Source of the DNA: an uncultured Porphyromonadaceae bacterium
GTDB taxonomy: Bacteria; Bacteroidota; Bacteroidia; Bacteroidales; Muribaculaceae
Reading direction: 5' to 3'
DNA: 41,155 bases
Assembly: GCA_905202215.1 (NCBI GenBank)
Contig: CAJKRG010000022.1
Location: 1 to 41,155, forward strand
Under the pieces are notes generated by a model that was given only the letters and a program-made list of their open reading frames with translations, had not been told where the DNA came from and did no database searches. Positions 25,443 to 34,736 of the stretch are shown one piece after another. The first letter of the stretch is position 1; every line of letters begins with the position of its first letter. The translations under genes and the position numbers were made by a program.

Positions 25443-28400
25443 TTAGAATTTGACGTTGAGACCGAACGCCCACTGCCGCAGGCTGGCGTAATAATTGTTT
25501 GTAGCACTGAATTCAGGATCCATGCCCGGATAGTCGGTGACGGTGAAAAGGTTCTCGCCGCTCACGAACACACGGATATTCTCGAAGCGGATTTTGCGGA
25601 GCACCGATTTCGGAAGTGTATAGCCCAGCGTTATGTTCTTGCATTTGAGATAGTCCGCCTTATACAGATACAGCGTCGAGGCTACAGATCCGCCGTTCTG
25701 CTCGCTGCCGTAGTTCATGGTCAGACGTCCGTTTTCAGCCCATAGATTGGTGCGGATATCGCCCGGATTCTCCGGATCATAGAAATAGTGGTTTTCAGCT
25801 ATATGCAGCGGTATGGCCGTATCGGCACGTGTGGAAGTTGCATTGTAGCCCAGATAATACCACCAGCGGGAGAAACCGCCCGCACCGGCGAACTGGGCCG
25901 AGAAATCGAAACCCTTCCACGTCGCTCCGAGCTGGACGCCATAGTAGTATTTGGGTGTCTGCGACACATTCTGGAACGAATAGTCGTTGGCATCTCCGAA
26001 TATTCCGTCGCCGTTGAGATCCTGGTAGATATAGTCGCCATACCAGATTCCTTTCTTGCCTACAGTCTTGTTCGGCAGGAACACATTGCCTTTCGCGATC
26101 ATTGCCTCGAGCCACGCCATGTCTTCGGGCGTGCGGATCATGCCGTCGCGCGGGCCGCCGCCCGGATTGACAGAGCCGTCGCCGAAATAATAGATGCCGT
26201 CGCCTGCATAGGTGTTGAGCAGATAGAACTCGTTGATAAGCTTGCCTTCCATAGTGCGCGTGTTGGTGCCTGTGGAAACGTCGCCTATATTGCTCTTGTA
26301 CACACGGTGTCCGAACTCGTCCTCGACCCATCCGGCCACAAGCGGCCCCTTGTATTTCGAAACTTTGTTCCAGTTGCGTGTGAAGTTGCCTTTCACATAA
26401 TAGCTCACCTTACCGACGCGGTCGTTCCAGCCCAGAGTCAGTTCGACGCCCTTGTTGTCGACCTCGCAGAGGTTCTGATATGGCGCCGTCTTGTTGCCGA
26501 CGGTGAGGTGCAGCGGAGCGCGGTAGAGAATACCCGACGTATGGCGGTCGTACCAGTCGATCTCGGCGGTCAGACGGTTGTTGAGGAAGCCGGCGTCGAG
26601 TCCGATGTCGGTGCTGCGTGTGGTTTCCCATTCCAGCAGATCGTTGCTCTGGGTGGCGACCATGCCGTTGCTGAGCGTTCCGCCGAATACATACTGGTAG
26701 CCCGTGGCATAGGTGGCGATATAGTCATAGTTGCCTATGGCGTTGTTGCCGAGCTTGCCCCACGATGCGCGGAGCTTGAGATTGCTCAGCCAGCCGCGGG
26801 TGCCCTCCATGAAATGCTCCTGATTGATACGCCAGCCGGCCGAGAACGACGGGAATGTGCCCCAGCGGCTCCGGCGCGAGAAACGGCTCGAACCGTCATA
26901 ACGCAGATTGGCCTCGAAAAGATAGCGCTCGTCGTAGGCATAGTTGACACGGCCGAAGAACGAAGCCGATGCATAGTCGCTCTGTGTGCCCGATATGCTC
27001 TGCATGTTGGTGACAGTGTTCATTTCGGTGAGAATGCTCGACGAAAAACCTTTCTTGGCTGCGGCAAGATTGCTGTTGTTGTGGTATATTGCCTCGAAAC
27101 CGGCCATTGCGCTCACATCGTGGCGCCCGAACGTACGGTTCCAGTTCAGATCGGCTTCGGCGGTCCACTGATAGGCGAAGCTGTTGCTCTGGCTCAGGTT
27201 GAGGTTGTCGAGATTATGATAGGCATATGCCGTCTCGCCTTTTCTGAATGAGAACGCATCGCCGGCACGCGTATGGGTTTTGCGCTCCGTATCGGTGCGG
27301 GTATAGTTGAACGAGGCATGCCCCGTGAACCCTGCCGGAAGATAGAGGTTGGTAAATACGGTGGCGTTGATATAGTTCAGGTTCTCTTTGCCCTGCAGAC
27401 GGTTGATGAAGTAGAGATTATTGCGGGAATTGGCATGCGCCTCCGGATTCTCCATCCAGCCGTACTGACCGTCGTAGTAAGGATAGATTCCGGGTATGGC
27501 ACGGCTCATGTAGGCCGATGCGCCGTCGAAGTCGTTCAACTCGCGGTCGCTGCGCCATCCCCAGATTTTCGTGCCTATTTCCACTATTTTGTTGAGCCTC
27601 GAAGTGATATTGGCGCGGAGCTGATAGCGCTTCATCGCCGTTCCATCGACAACGCCGGGATTGTCCTTGAAAGTGAACGATATGAGATAGCGGGTGCCGC
27701 CGCTGCTCCCTGTGGCCGACACATTATGATTCTGGAATAGCTGGTTTTTCTTGAACATGGCGTCCATCCAGTCGGTATTCGGATAGGCCACATAGTTGGG
27801 ATAGCCCGACTCCGAAATGGCATTCGGATATTTCGACTTCTCGCGCCAGAGATCGATCATCGACTGCGAATACGGCAGCGGATTGTCGAGATTCTCGGCC
27901 GACTCGTTCATATACTGCATGTAGTCAGCATAGTTGCTCACAAGCTTGAAATGGTTTGCGGGCTCGTTGATCGACAGCGTGGCGTTATAGCTGAGTGTGA
28001 ATTTACCGGCTGTGCTGTCCTTTGTGGTGATCAGCACAACGCCGTTGGCTCCGCGGTTGCCATAGATGGCGCACGAGGCTGCATCCTTGAGTATGGATAT
28101 CGAGGCTATGTCGTCGGGATTGACCGCCGTTATAGGCGCCTCGAAACCGTCGACAAGAATCAGCGGCGCCGAGTTGTTGAGTGTGCCGATGCCGCGTATG
28201 CGGAGAGTGATGTCCTCGCTGCCGGGCTTGCCCGAGGCCGTGAGCACACTCACGCCCGCGCTTGCGCCGGCAAGAGCCTGCCCCGCCGTGGCGATAGGAC
28301 GCGACTCGGCCTGTGCGGCGTAATCGACCGATGCGACCGAACCTGTGAGATTCACTTTCTTCTGCACGCCGTAGCCCACGACCACAACTTCATCGAGAGC

Positions 28401-28697
28401 CGTATCGGCGGCTTTAAGAGTTATTTTATAGTCGGTGGCCGTACCGATCTTCACATTTTCGGGCGTATAGCCGACGTAGCTCACACAAAGTGTCTGCCCC
28501 GGCGACGCCTGGATATTGAACCGACCGTCGATATCGGTGATGACACCGCCTGAAGCGCCTTCGACCACCACCGAAGCACCGATCAGAGGCTCGCCCTCTT
28601 CGTCGGAGACAGTGCCGGTCACTTTTCCCTGCGCCAGGGCCGTTAGCCCGACCATCAGCATCAGTGCCAGAATTATTGGTTTACATCGCGAATTCAT
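25443..28697 (-). CDS. SusC/RagA-family TonB-dependent outer-membrane transporter
   Basis: A 1084-residue outer-membrane protein. A signal peptide (about 1-24) is followed by a carboxypeptidase-regulatory-like domain (GTVSDEEGEPLIGASV, 28-100), a TonB-box-like DEVVVVGYG around residue 105, the plug domain (SITGS-type sequence LTGSVASVD, then LVDGFEAPI) and a beta-barrel ending in the usual aromatic residue (NVKF). It imports the oligosaccharides made by surface enzymes, with SusD as partner. No extra N-terminal STN domain is present, so it is not of the type paired with a sigma/anti-sigma system; regulation by the adjacent HTCS fits. Confidence 0.96.
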   Translation of the reverse strand: MNSRCKPIILALMLMVGLTALAQGKVTGTVSDEEGEPLIGASVVVEGASGGVITDIDGRFNIQASPGQTLCVSYVGYTPENVKIGTATDYKITLKAADTALDEVVVVGYGVQKKVNLTGSVASVDYAAQAESRPIATAGQALAGASAGVSVLTASGKPGSEDITLRIRGIGTLNNSAPLILVDGFEAPITAVNPDDIASISILKDAASCAIYGNRGANGVVLITTKDSTAGKFTLSYNATLSINEPANHFKLVSNYADYMQYMNESAENLDNPLPYSQSMIDLWREKSKYPNAISESGYPNYVAYPNTDWMDAMFKKNQLFQNHNVSATGSSGGTRYLISFTFKDNPGVVDGTAMKRYQLRANITSRLNKIVEIGTKIWGWRSDRELNDFDGASAYMSRAIPGIYPYYDGQYGWMENPEAHANSRNNLYFINRLQGKENLNYINATVFTNLYLPAGFTGHASFNYTRTDTERKTHTRAGDAFSFRKGETAYAYHNLDNLNLSQSNSFAYQWTAEADLNWNRTFGRHDVSAMAGFEAIYHNNSNLAAAKKGFSSSILTEMNTVTNMQSISGTQSDYASASFFGRVNYAYDERYLFEANLRYDGSSRFSRRSRWGTFPSFSAGWRINQEHFMEGTRGWLSNLKLRASWGKLGNNAIGNYDYIATYATGYQYVFGGTLSNGMVATQSNDLLEWETTRSTDIGLDAGFLNNRLTAEIDWYDRHTSGILYRAPLHLTVGNKTAPYQNLCEVDNKGVELTLGWNDRVGKVSYYVKGNFTRNWNKVSKYKGPLVAGWVEDEFGHRVYKSNIGDVSTGTNTRTMEGKLINEFYLLNTYAGDGIYYFGDGSVNPGGGPRDGMIRTPEDMAWLEAMIAKGNVFLPNKTVGKKGIWYGDYIYQDLNGDGIFGDANDYSFQNVSQTPKYYYGVQLGATWKGFDFSAQFAGAGGFSRWWYYLGYNATSTRADTAIPLHIAENHYFYDPENPGDIRTNLWAENGRLTMNYGSEQNGGSVASTLYLYKADYLKCKNITLGYTLPKSVLRKIRFENIRVFVSGENLFTVTDYPGMDPEFSATNNYYASLRQWAFGLNVKF

Positions 28698-28757
28698 AAA
28701 TTACTTTTTCAATGGATTACTTGTAAGGTGCGGTACGAAAATTTTTGTGAGTTGTCA

Positions 28758-28765
28758 CAAAATTA
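28758..28765 (-). promoter_or_regulatory. -7 box of the susCD operon
   Basis: TAATTTTG on the minus strand matches TAnnTTTG exactly. No TTTG lies at -33 (the closest is 26 nt away), as expected for an activator-dependent promoter. Initiation near 28752 gives a leader of about 55 nt before the SusC ATG. The AT-rich stretch up to 28841 would be the site for the HTCS regulator. Confidence 0.5.
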
Positions 28766-28841
28766 GGCCTAAATAAAAAAATGTGATATAACAAAAGACT
28801 CATAAATATGCTCCAAAAGCGTCTGCGGGCGCCTTTGACGC

Positions 28842-31800
28842 TTATGTCGGATTGTCGGGAGCCGCAGCGGCTCCCCCTTTGTACTCCGACGGCAGACAGC
28901 CGTAGACGCGCCGGAAACATTTGGCGAAATAGCTCGGCGTATTGAATCCGGCCGCATAGCACACTTCGTTTATCCGGCCGGCCGATTTCGTCAGCATTTC
29001 GGCGGCGAAGGCAAGGCGCTTTTTAAGTATATAGTCCTTCGGAGTGGTCGCAAGAGCCTTTTTGGTGCGCCGTATGAGCGTCGACTTGCTCATGCACATC
29101 TTGGCCGCAAGCTGTTCGTTGTCGAAATCGGCATCGGCGATATTTTCGGCTATTACGCGCTCAAGATCCTTGATGAAGCGCACATTCTCGTCGCTCACGG
29201 GCTGCACGGAGCCGTCGCCGGTGATCAGCAGCATGGAATCGGTGCCTGCCGTTCCGGCACGACGCACGGCCGCGCGCACGCACTCCTCGGCATATGCCGC
29301 ATCATACGGCTTCTCGACCACCATAGCCGCCCCGGCCATCAATGCTTCCTTGCCCAGAGCATGATCGGATACACTCTCCGCGACTACCACTACAGGTACA
29401 GCGGCACTATGCGAACCTTCTGCTGCAAGATGACGGCAGATGCTGATACCCATCGGCTTGCGCACGCTTGCCTCGGCGACAACGGCACAATAGTGGTCGC
29501 GAAGCAGCAGATCGATGGCTACTACCGTCGACTGAACCGCCACGACACGGAACGAAGCCTCCAGACGTGTCTGTATTTCGCCGAGCGACCCGACCGACTC
29601 CTCTATGACGAGGACTGAGTCGGTTTTTACATTTTCATGATTATCCGCAGGTGTTTCTTTGCTTTCCGGAAGCAGCACGCGGAATGTATAGCTCTCTTCG
29701 TCGGGTTCGGCGAAGGTGAGTGATCCGCCGTGTATCTCGGCTATCAGTTTCACCATCGGCAAAGACGACCGCAGAAGCTCAGGCGACGAATCGTCCGTGC
29801 TCAGATAGGGCGAAAGCAGGGTCTTGGCACGTTCGGGATTCAATTCGAAATCACGGCAAAGCACATCCATCGCAACCATGCCTTCTCCGTTGTTCCATAC
29901 CGATACAGCTACCTTTCCGCCCGACACCCCTACGGCCGTCGCCAGCAGAGCCTCGACAAGGCGGTCCAGACCGGACGGATCGGCGTCAACACATGCATTT
30001 CCGTCGCCGGAGAACTCTATGGCCGAGTCGGAATCGCCGGAAAGCTCCGATATCCTCCTCTCGACCGTATCGTAAAGCGACACCGGACGCTTATCGAGCA
30101 CATAGCTGCAGCGGTCGGCATGAAAATCGGAAAATTCGCTGAGCAGACGCGACAGACGGTCGGCGCCGTTACTGATCACCATCAGATCGTTGGTCAGGTC
30201 GGCATTGTCGCGATGAGTTCTCATTATATTCTCCAGCGGATTGCGTATGAGCGCGAGAGGCGCCCTCAGACGGTTCACTACCGACGAGAAAAGAGCCATC
30301 TTCTCGTTGTATGCCTCTATTTCCTGCCGTTGCCTCAGTTCCTCGCGGGCTCGGCTGATATTGCGCTGATTTCGCCGGTTGGTATAGTTCCACATCACGT
30401 AAAGACCCGCACACAGAAGAACCGCATAAAGGCATATGGCCAAAGGAGTCTTGTAGAACATCTGCGCCACGTGCAGTTGCATCGGCGCATGAAACTCACT
30501 TACACTCCCGTCGGTATCGATCTCGCGGAACTGGAGCAGATGGTCGCCCGACGGCAGATAGGGAAAGACAAGACGCCAGTCGTCGGGCAGCCGCAGCCAT
30601 TCGCCTTCGTCTCCGAGCCTGTAATATGCCTTCGCCGCGACATCGCCCGACAGCAATCCGGGGTCGGATATGTATATCTCTATGTTTCTGTCGCTTTCAG
30701 AGAAATCTATATGCGCCGCTATATCGGGACTTGAATCCACAGGCGATCCGGGCGCTCCCGCTTCTATACGTACACCGTCGACATAGATATCGGTAATGAC
30801 CGGATAGTGGCTCCTCGCTTTGTTTTTGAATTCGAGCGGCTTGAAGGCAGTCACGCCGTCGGCCGAACAGAGATATATGCAGCCGTCGAGCGCACGGACG
30901 CCCCGCCGGTTTGAAAAATCGTCGTTGAGCAGTCCCTGCGCACTCGTATAGGTCACCGGATTGCCCGTGGCGGGGTCAAGAGCCACAAGCCCTTTGTTGG
31001 TAGTGATCCACATCTGCCCGAGGCCGTCTTCCAAAGCCTGGAAGGCCACATTGGCCGGGAAAGAACCGGCCGAGTTATTGCGGCTGAAAACCTTGAAAGT
31101 ACCATTCTGACTCAGCCGCGCCACCCCTGAGCCGAAAGTAGAGGCCCATACACCGCCCTTGCTGTCGACCGCCACATCCATTATCTTGTTACACGGCAGC
31201 GAACCGGGCATGTCATCGTGCAGATAATCGGCTATGATACGCCGTTCCATCGGATCGTAGTGTATAAGCCCGTGGGCGAAAGTGGAAAGCCAGAGTTTCC
31301 CGTCGCCGTCGGCCGCTACTCCGGTTATATAGCACTTCGAAAGCCCCTCGTACGGATAAAAAGTGTCGGTAGCATAGTCATATCCGTATAAGCCCAGTGT
31401 GGTGCCTATCAGCAGTCTGTCGCCGGGCAGCGAGTAGAGTGTCGCAAGCCTTATCTCCTTCAGCGGTTCGGCTGGATTGATACGGTCGTAATGCCTCACT
31501 TCACGGGTGTTTCGGTTATAGCGGTAGAGACCGTCGAGCGACGTTGTCCACACACAGTCGCCGTTGGCCGAGACACTGAACAGCTCGGACGGGAGATCTG
31601 CTTCCACCCGCTGAACATTCTTACCGCCAGGCGACATCATATAGAGGCCGCCGCGGCGTGTGGCACACCATATGTGACCTTCGTCGTCGGCCGAAAGCGA
31701 CGATGCCAAAGCCGGCATGCGGTCGGGGCCGTTCGTGAGGTATATCTTCCTGAAATTGCGGCCCGTCGGATTGGCATAGCTCACACCCGAACCGGCGGTG

Positions 31801-32759
31801 CCTATCCATGTACCCCCGTAGCTGTCGGCAAAAATGCAGCGCACAGTGTTTTCGGCAATGGAATGCTGGTCGTTTTCCTCGCTTCTGAATAGTTCGATGT
31901 CTCCGTTGAGCCTGTTGTAGCGGTAGGCTCCTTCGAGAGTCGCGAGCCAGAGATTATAGTTGGCGTCGGCCGACAGTGAATTCGGCTCGAACTCGCCTTC
32001 GGGCCTGAAAAGCGGATGAGGCACGCAGTCGGCATCTATCATCACAAGCCCACGGCTCGGACTGAGGCTGTAGACCGAGCCTGAAGGCCCCGGAAGAATA
32101 CCGACGATATTGTCGCCCGCGAAATAAGGCACATTATCGGCCACGACAGCCGGCTCGAGCGACAGGCGCGTCCAGTCGACGGTATAGAGGCCCATATAGT
32201 ACAGCCCGAGCAGACAGCGCCCATCGGGATAAAAATAGATAGTGCGCACGTTGGCAGGCAGTTTGTTGTCGGCCATGCCGAAGTAATTTGTGAGCGAGCC
32301 GTCGGCAGGACTATACCGGAAAAGGCCCTGTTCGTTCACGGCAAACCACACGGCGCCTTTGTTGTCGCGGGTGATGGCGGTCGCTTTTCCGGTGATTGAG
32401 GCCCCGGTGTCGCTTTTGCGGTCGAAATGCTCTATACGGTCAAGAGCGCGGTTATAGTACGCCACGCCACAATCCGTACCGATCCACATGCCCCCCTCGT
32501 CGGCCATCAGCGACACAATGAACGACGACGGCAACCCCGGCGAAGTCTTGTCGTAGATATGGAACCGCCGGCCGTCGTAACGATGCAGTCCTTCGGCCGT
32601 ACCTATCCATACAAATCCCTGACTATCCTGCTCTATGGCCCATATATCATTGATAGATAGAGGGCTGTTTTCGGCCCTGATATTCTGAAAGCACAGAGCC
32701 TGTGCCTGAAGAGAAAGCAGAAAAACGGCCAGCAGGGCTGTCGCTATGCGCCCTGCCAT
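28842..32759 (-). CDS. HTCS-type hybrid regulator with degenerate kinase and receiver
   Basis: 1305 residues from ATG 32759, which starts a signal peptide; the frame reaches a TTG at 32816, but that lies upstream of the predicted transcription start. Order: two periplasmic propellers (Reg_prop repeats such as GFVWIGTAEGLHRYDG, about 25-690), a Y_Y_Y domain, a TM helix (771-792), a HisKA-like helix pair, an ATPase-like domain, a receiver-like domain (1049-1165) and an AraC-type HTH (about 1200-1293). The H-box reads VNRLRAPL, so the phosphorylated His is Asn829. The N-box Asn is Thr941, the G1 DTGxGI is NNGEGM (956-961), and the G2 glycines are lost (995-1004). In the receiver, the Asp is Glu1096 and the acid pair is Glu1053-1054. 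The sensor and DNA-binding parts look intact. Confidence 0.93.
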   Translation of the reverse strand: MAGRIATALLAVFLLSLQAQALCFQNIRAENSPLSINDIWAIEQDSQGFVWIGTAEGLHRYDGRRFHIYDKTSPGLPSSFIVSLMADEGGMWIGTDCGVAYYNRALDRIEHFDRKSDTGASITGKATAITRDNKGAVWFAVNEQGLFRYSPADGSLTNYFGMADNKLPANVRTIYFYPDGRCLLGLYYMGLYTVDWTRLSLEPAVVADNVPYFAGDNIVGILPGPSGSVYSLSPSRGLVMIDADCVPHPLFRPEGEFEPNSLSADANYNLWLATLEGAYRYNRLNGDIELFRSEENDQHSIAENTVRCIFADSYGGTWIGTAGSGVSYANPTGRNFRKIYLTNGPDRMPALASSLSADDEGHIWCATRRGGLYMMSPGGKNVQRVEADLPSELFSVSANGDCVWTTSLDGLYRYNRNTREVRHYDRINPAEPLKEIRLATLYSLPGDRLLIGTTLGLYGYDYATDTFYPYEGLSKCYITGVAADGDGKLWLSTFAHGLIHYDPMERRIIADYLHDDMPGSLPCNKIMDVAVDSKGGVWASTFGSGVARLSQNGTFKVFSRNNSAGSFPANVAFQALEDGLGQMWITTNKGLVALDPATGNPVTYTSAQGLLNDDFSNRRGVRALDGCIYLCSADGVTAFKPLEFKNKARSHYPVITDIYVDGVRIEAGAPGSPVDSSPDIAAHIDFSESDRNIEIYISDPGLLSGDVAAKAYYRLGDEGEWLRLPDDWRLVFPYLPSGDHLLQFREIDTDGSVSEFHAPMQLHVAQMFYKTPLAICLYAVLLCAGLYVMWNYTNRRNQRNISRAREELRQRQEIEAYNEKMALFSSVVNRLRAPLALIRNPLENIMRTHRDNADLTNDLMVISNGADRLSRLLSEFSDFHADRCSYVLDKRPVSLYDTVERRISELSGDSDSAIEFSGDGNACVDADPSGLDRLVEALLATAVGVSGGKVAVSVWNNGEGMVAMDVLCRDFELNPERAKTLLSPYLSTDDSSPELLRSSLPMVKLIAEIHGGSLTFAEPDEESYTFRVLLPESKETPADNHENVKTDSVLVIEESVGSLGEIQTRLEASFRVVAVQSTVVAIDLLLRDHYCAVVAEASVRKPMGISICRHLAAEGSHSAAVPVVVVAESVSDHALGKEALMAGAAMVVEKPYDAAYAEECVRAAVRRAGTAGTDSMLLITGDGSVQPVSDENVRFIKDLERVIAENIADADFDNEQLAAKMCMSKSTLIRRTKKALATTPKDYILKKRLAFAAEMLTKSAGRINEVCYAAGFNTPSYFAKCFRRVYGCLPSEYKGGAAAAPDNPT

Positions 32760-32791
32760 GCCGTTTTTATTATGGAATCCGGTTTTCAAAC

Positions 32792-32825
32792 CAAATATAT
32801 AATTAAAGTTTCGCAAGTCTTCAAA
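32792..32825 (-). promoter_or_regulatory. Promoter of the HTCS regulator gene
   Basis: TATATTTG (32792-32799) is an exact -7 match on the minus strand and TTTG (32822-32825) lies 22 nt upstream, one more than the usual maximum. Initiation near 32785 would leave a leader of about 26 nt before ATG 32759 and would exclude the TTG at 32816 as a start. Confidence 0.5.
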
Positions 32826-32956
32826 TTGCTCAACGTGAAAGGTGGATAGTGAAAAGTGAAGATAATAATTATTTATTATACTGAAGTATTATCTTCACTC
32901 AGGCGAAGCCTGAATTTTACTTTTCACTTTATTCACTTCAACTTGAGCTTGCGAAA
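32809..32956. repeat. Nested palindromic element (branched fold)
   Basis: Outer arms TTTCGCAAG (32809-32817) and CTTGCGAAA (32948-32956) enclose AGTGAAAAGT (32848-32857) with ACTTTTCACT (32919-32928). Inside are two hairpins: an 11-bp stem (32856-32866 with 32888-32898) and a 6-bp stem TCAGGC/GCCTGA around GAA (32899-32913). The whole can fold as a three-way junction. It fills the gap between the propeller glycosidase stop and the HTCS promoter, whose -33 part it overlaps. It could be a terminator, a REP/MITE-like repeat or a structured RNA. Confidence 0.6.
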
Positions 32957-32962
32957 GTTGAG

Positions 32963-34735
32963 TCATATAAGTGTCACATCAAGCCACTCGGCGGGATAAT
33001 CGGTATTCTCGCCTTCGGCTTCTTCTATTGTCGCGCCGACAGGGCCTTCTTTGGCCGTTGTCTTGTAGTAATGGCGGATATGGGCCTTGATATTCTCGCC
33101 CTTGGCCGGAGCACCGCCGATCAGCTCCCACCGTATAGGGAAGCGGCCACCGAAACCGAGGTCGGTATCGGAAAGATCGTTCACTGTCCCGACAGTGGTG
33201 ACGGGAACAGTACCGCTGTCGGCAAGAACCCACGACGTGCCTTCGAGGCGATACAGAGTATATGCGCCTTCGGCATTGACGGTGAACTTGTAGCTGTCGT
33301 AGTCGCCCGAGGCGTTGCGGCGCCCTATCAGCACTCCGACTGCATCGGAATTTTCAGGTGTATAGGCACGGATCTCATCATCGAAGAGATAGGCATCGAT
33401 AATAAAAGCTTCGGGTGTATGTGCGAAATCCACAAACACCTGCGAAGGCTGCTCCTTGCCGAGGAACCAGAAACCGTTCTTTTCACGGTCGAAATCGGCC
33501 GGAGCGACGAAGCGGCCCGGTGCGCCCGCCTTTTTTGCATAATTTATGCGGCCTATGGCTGTCTTTGTCTTGCTTCGCTTGGCGCCGTTGTCCTTGTAGT
33601 CCTGTGTCACGGCCATCATCACGCGGTCATCGCCGATATAGTCGATGCAGCCCCAGTAGCCCTCGAAGGGCGATGTGGCGTTGCCGAAATTGTCGCCGTT
33701 GCGGTCGCCTACAAGCACCCATGCGCCGGGTTTTCCCTTATATCTGGCTCCTCCCGCAAGCACAAGTGGATGCCCCGAGGGAAGGCGGCATATATATGGC
33801 CCGTAGCCTGTCAGATCCTTGTTCACCTGCTTCTTCGCCGGATAATCCGGACCGCCTTTAGCGCGGATGCTCTGGTCGCTGCGCCAGTTTGTGGCAGCAT
33901 CGGTCTTTATGATGACCGGGGTCTGGTCCATCTTGTGCACGCCGCTCCATACCTCGAGAGGCAGCAGGAGCGAACCGTCGTCGAGACGTACGGCACTTGC
34001 CATGCCGTCGTATGAGCCGCGGCTGTCGATGGTTCTCGATATTATTTCGCCGTCCTTATAGGTGCAGTGAGCCTTGCCCTGCCATGTGCGGCCGCCGTCG
34101 AACGAGCGTATCACCGTTGTGCATGGCTGCGAACGCTTGTATTTCACCTCGTTGCTGTCGGTTATATACATCTGGATCTCGCCCGACGGCAGCTGGAGCA
34201 TGGCCGGCTCCCAGCATCGTCCGGTGTATATGCGCCGCGGTTCGGTCCATGTCGCGCCCCCGTCGGCCGAACTCATTATCTCGATGTAACAGTTCTCGTT
34301 GGTATGGGCAAGGTCGTTGTAGCCTTTTTTCCAGCGACGCTGATAGGCGAGAAGTATGGTGCCGTCGGCAAGCTGGATAAAATCGGGATTGACGATCACA
34401 AGATCATCGTCGCCGGCGCTCGAACGGCCCTTTACCTGCTCCACGAGGCGCGTGGCGCCTTGCCATGTGGCGCCGTTGTCGGTGCTGAATGCCACATATG
34501 GCTCCCAGCCGTAGGTATTGTTCATGAAGCTCATCATCAGGCGTCCGTCGGCAAGACGCTTTATGCGCGGATACATTATGTTCGTTTCGGTATATCCCTT
34601 GTTGACAACAGGTATCTCGGTGATGTCGCGCAAGGTGGCGTGGTCCCAGGCGATGCGTAGATCGCCTGCGGGAACGACAGCTGTCGCCGCCGACGCTATT
34701 ATCGTGGCCGTAAAGGCCATATATATCTTTTTCAT
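32963..34735 (-). CDS. Secreted beta-propeller glycosidase (sialidase superfamily)
   Basis: A 590-residue protein with a signal peptide (about 1-19, no lipidation Cys). Three Asp-boxes are visible: FSTDNGATW, SSADGGATW and RSFDGGRTW. As in the propeller lipoprotein at 17.4 kb, the FRIP motif of true sialidases is replaced by YPRIKRLADGR, and a CWEPAM motif occurs; Glu in WEP is a candidate catalytic residue. The C-terminal 190 residues look like a beta-sandwich of CBM9 type. GH93 exo-arabinanase is one candidate family by fold and context, but this is inference. The gene follows the fimbrillin-like gene by one base and so shares its transcript. Confidence 0.75.
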   Translation of the reverse strand: MKKIYMAFTATIIASAATAVVPAGDLRIAWDHATLRDITEIPVVNKGYTETNIMYPRIKRLADGRLMMSFMNNTYGWEPYVAFSTDNGATWQGATRLVEQVKGRSSAGDDDLVIVNPDFIQLADGTILLAYQRRWKKGYNDLAHTNENCYIEIMSSADGGATWTEPRRIYTGRCWEPAMLQLPSGEIQMYITDSNEVKYKRSQPCTTVIRSFDGGRTWQGKAHCTYKDGEIISRTIDSRGSYDGMASAVRLDDGSLLLPLEVWSGVHKMDQTPVIIKTDAATNWRSDQSIRAKGGPDYPAKKQVNKDLTGYGPYICRLPSGHPLVLAGGARYKGKPGAWVLVGDRNGDNFGNATSPFEGYWGCIDYIGDDRVMMAVTQDYKDNGAKRSKTKTAIGRINYAKKAGAPGRFVAPADFDREKNGFWFLGKEQPSQVFVDFAHTPEAFIIDAYLFDDEIRAYTPENSDAVGVLIGRRNASGDYDSYKFTVNAEGAYTLYRLEGTSWVLADSGTVPVTTVGTVNDLSDTDLGFGGRFPIRWELIGGAPAKGENIKAHIRHYYKTTAKEGPVGATIEEAEGENTDYPAEWLDVTLI

Positions 34736-34736
34736 A

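Noticed and set aside
25788..27251. 487-residue open frame antisense to susC
   Set aside because: Shadow of a GC-biased coding strand; low-complexity composition and no recognisable domain.
32759..32816. TTG start for the HTCS gene
   Set aside because: It lies upstream of the predicted transcription start and before the signal peptide that begins at ATG 32759.
32809..32956. Integron attC-like site
   Set aside because: The palindrome has long arms but no clear paired GTTRRRY/RYYYAAC core sites, no cassette array and no integrase.
17357..34735. Calling the two propeller proteins true sialidases (GH33)
   Set aside because: The FRIP motif is replaced by YPR(I/L)K and no other sialic-acid genes are present, so only the fold is supported.
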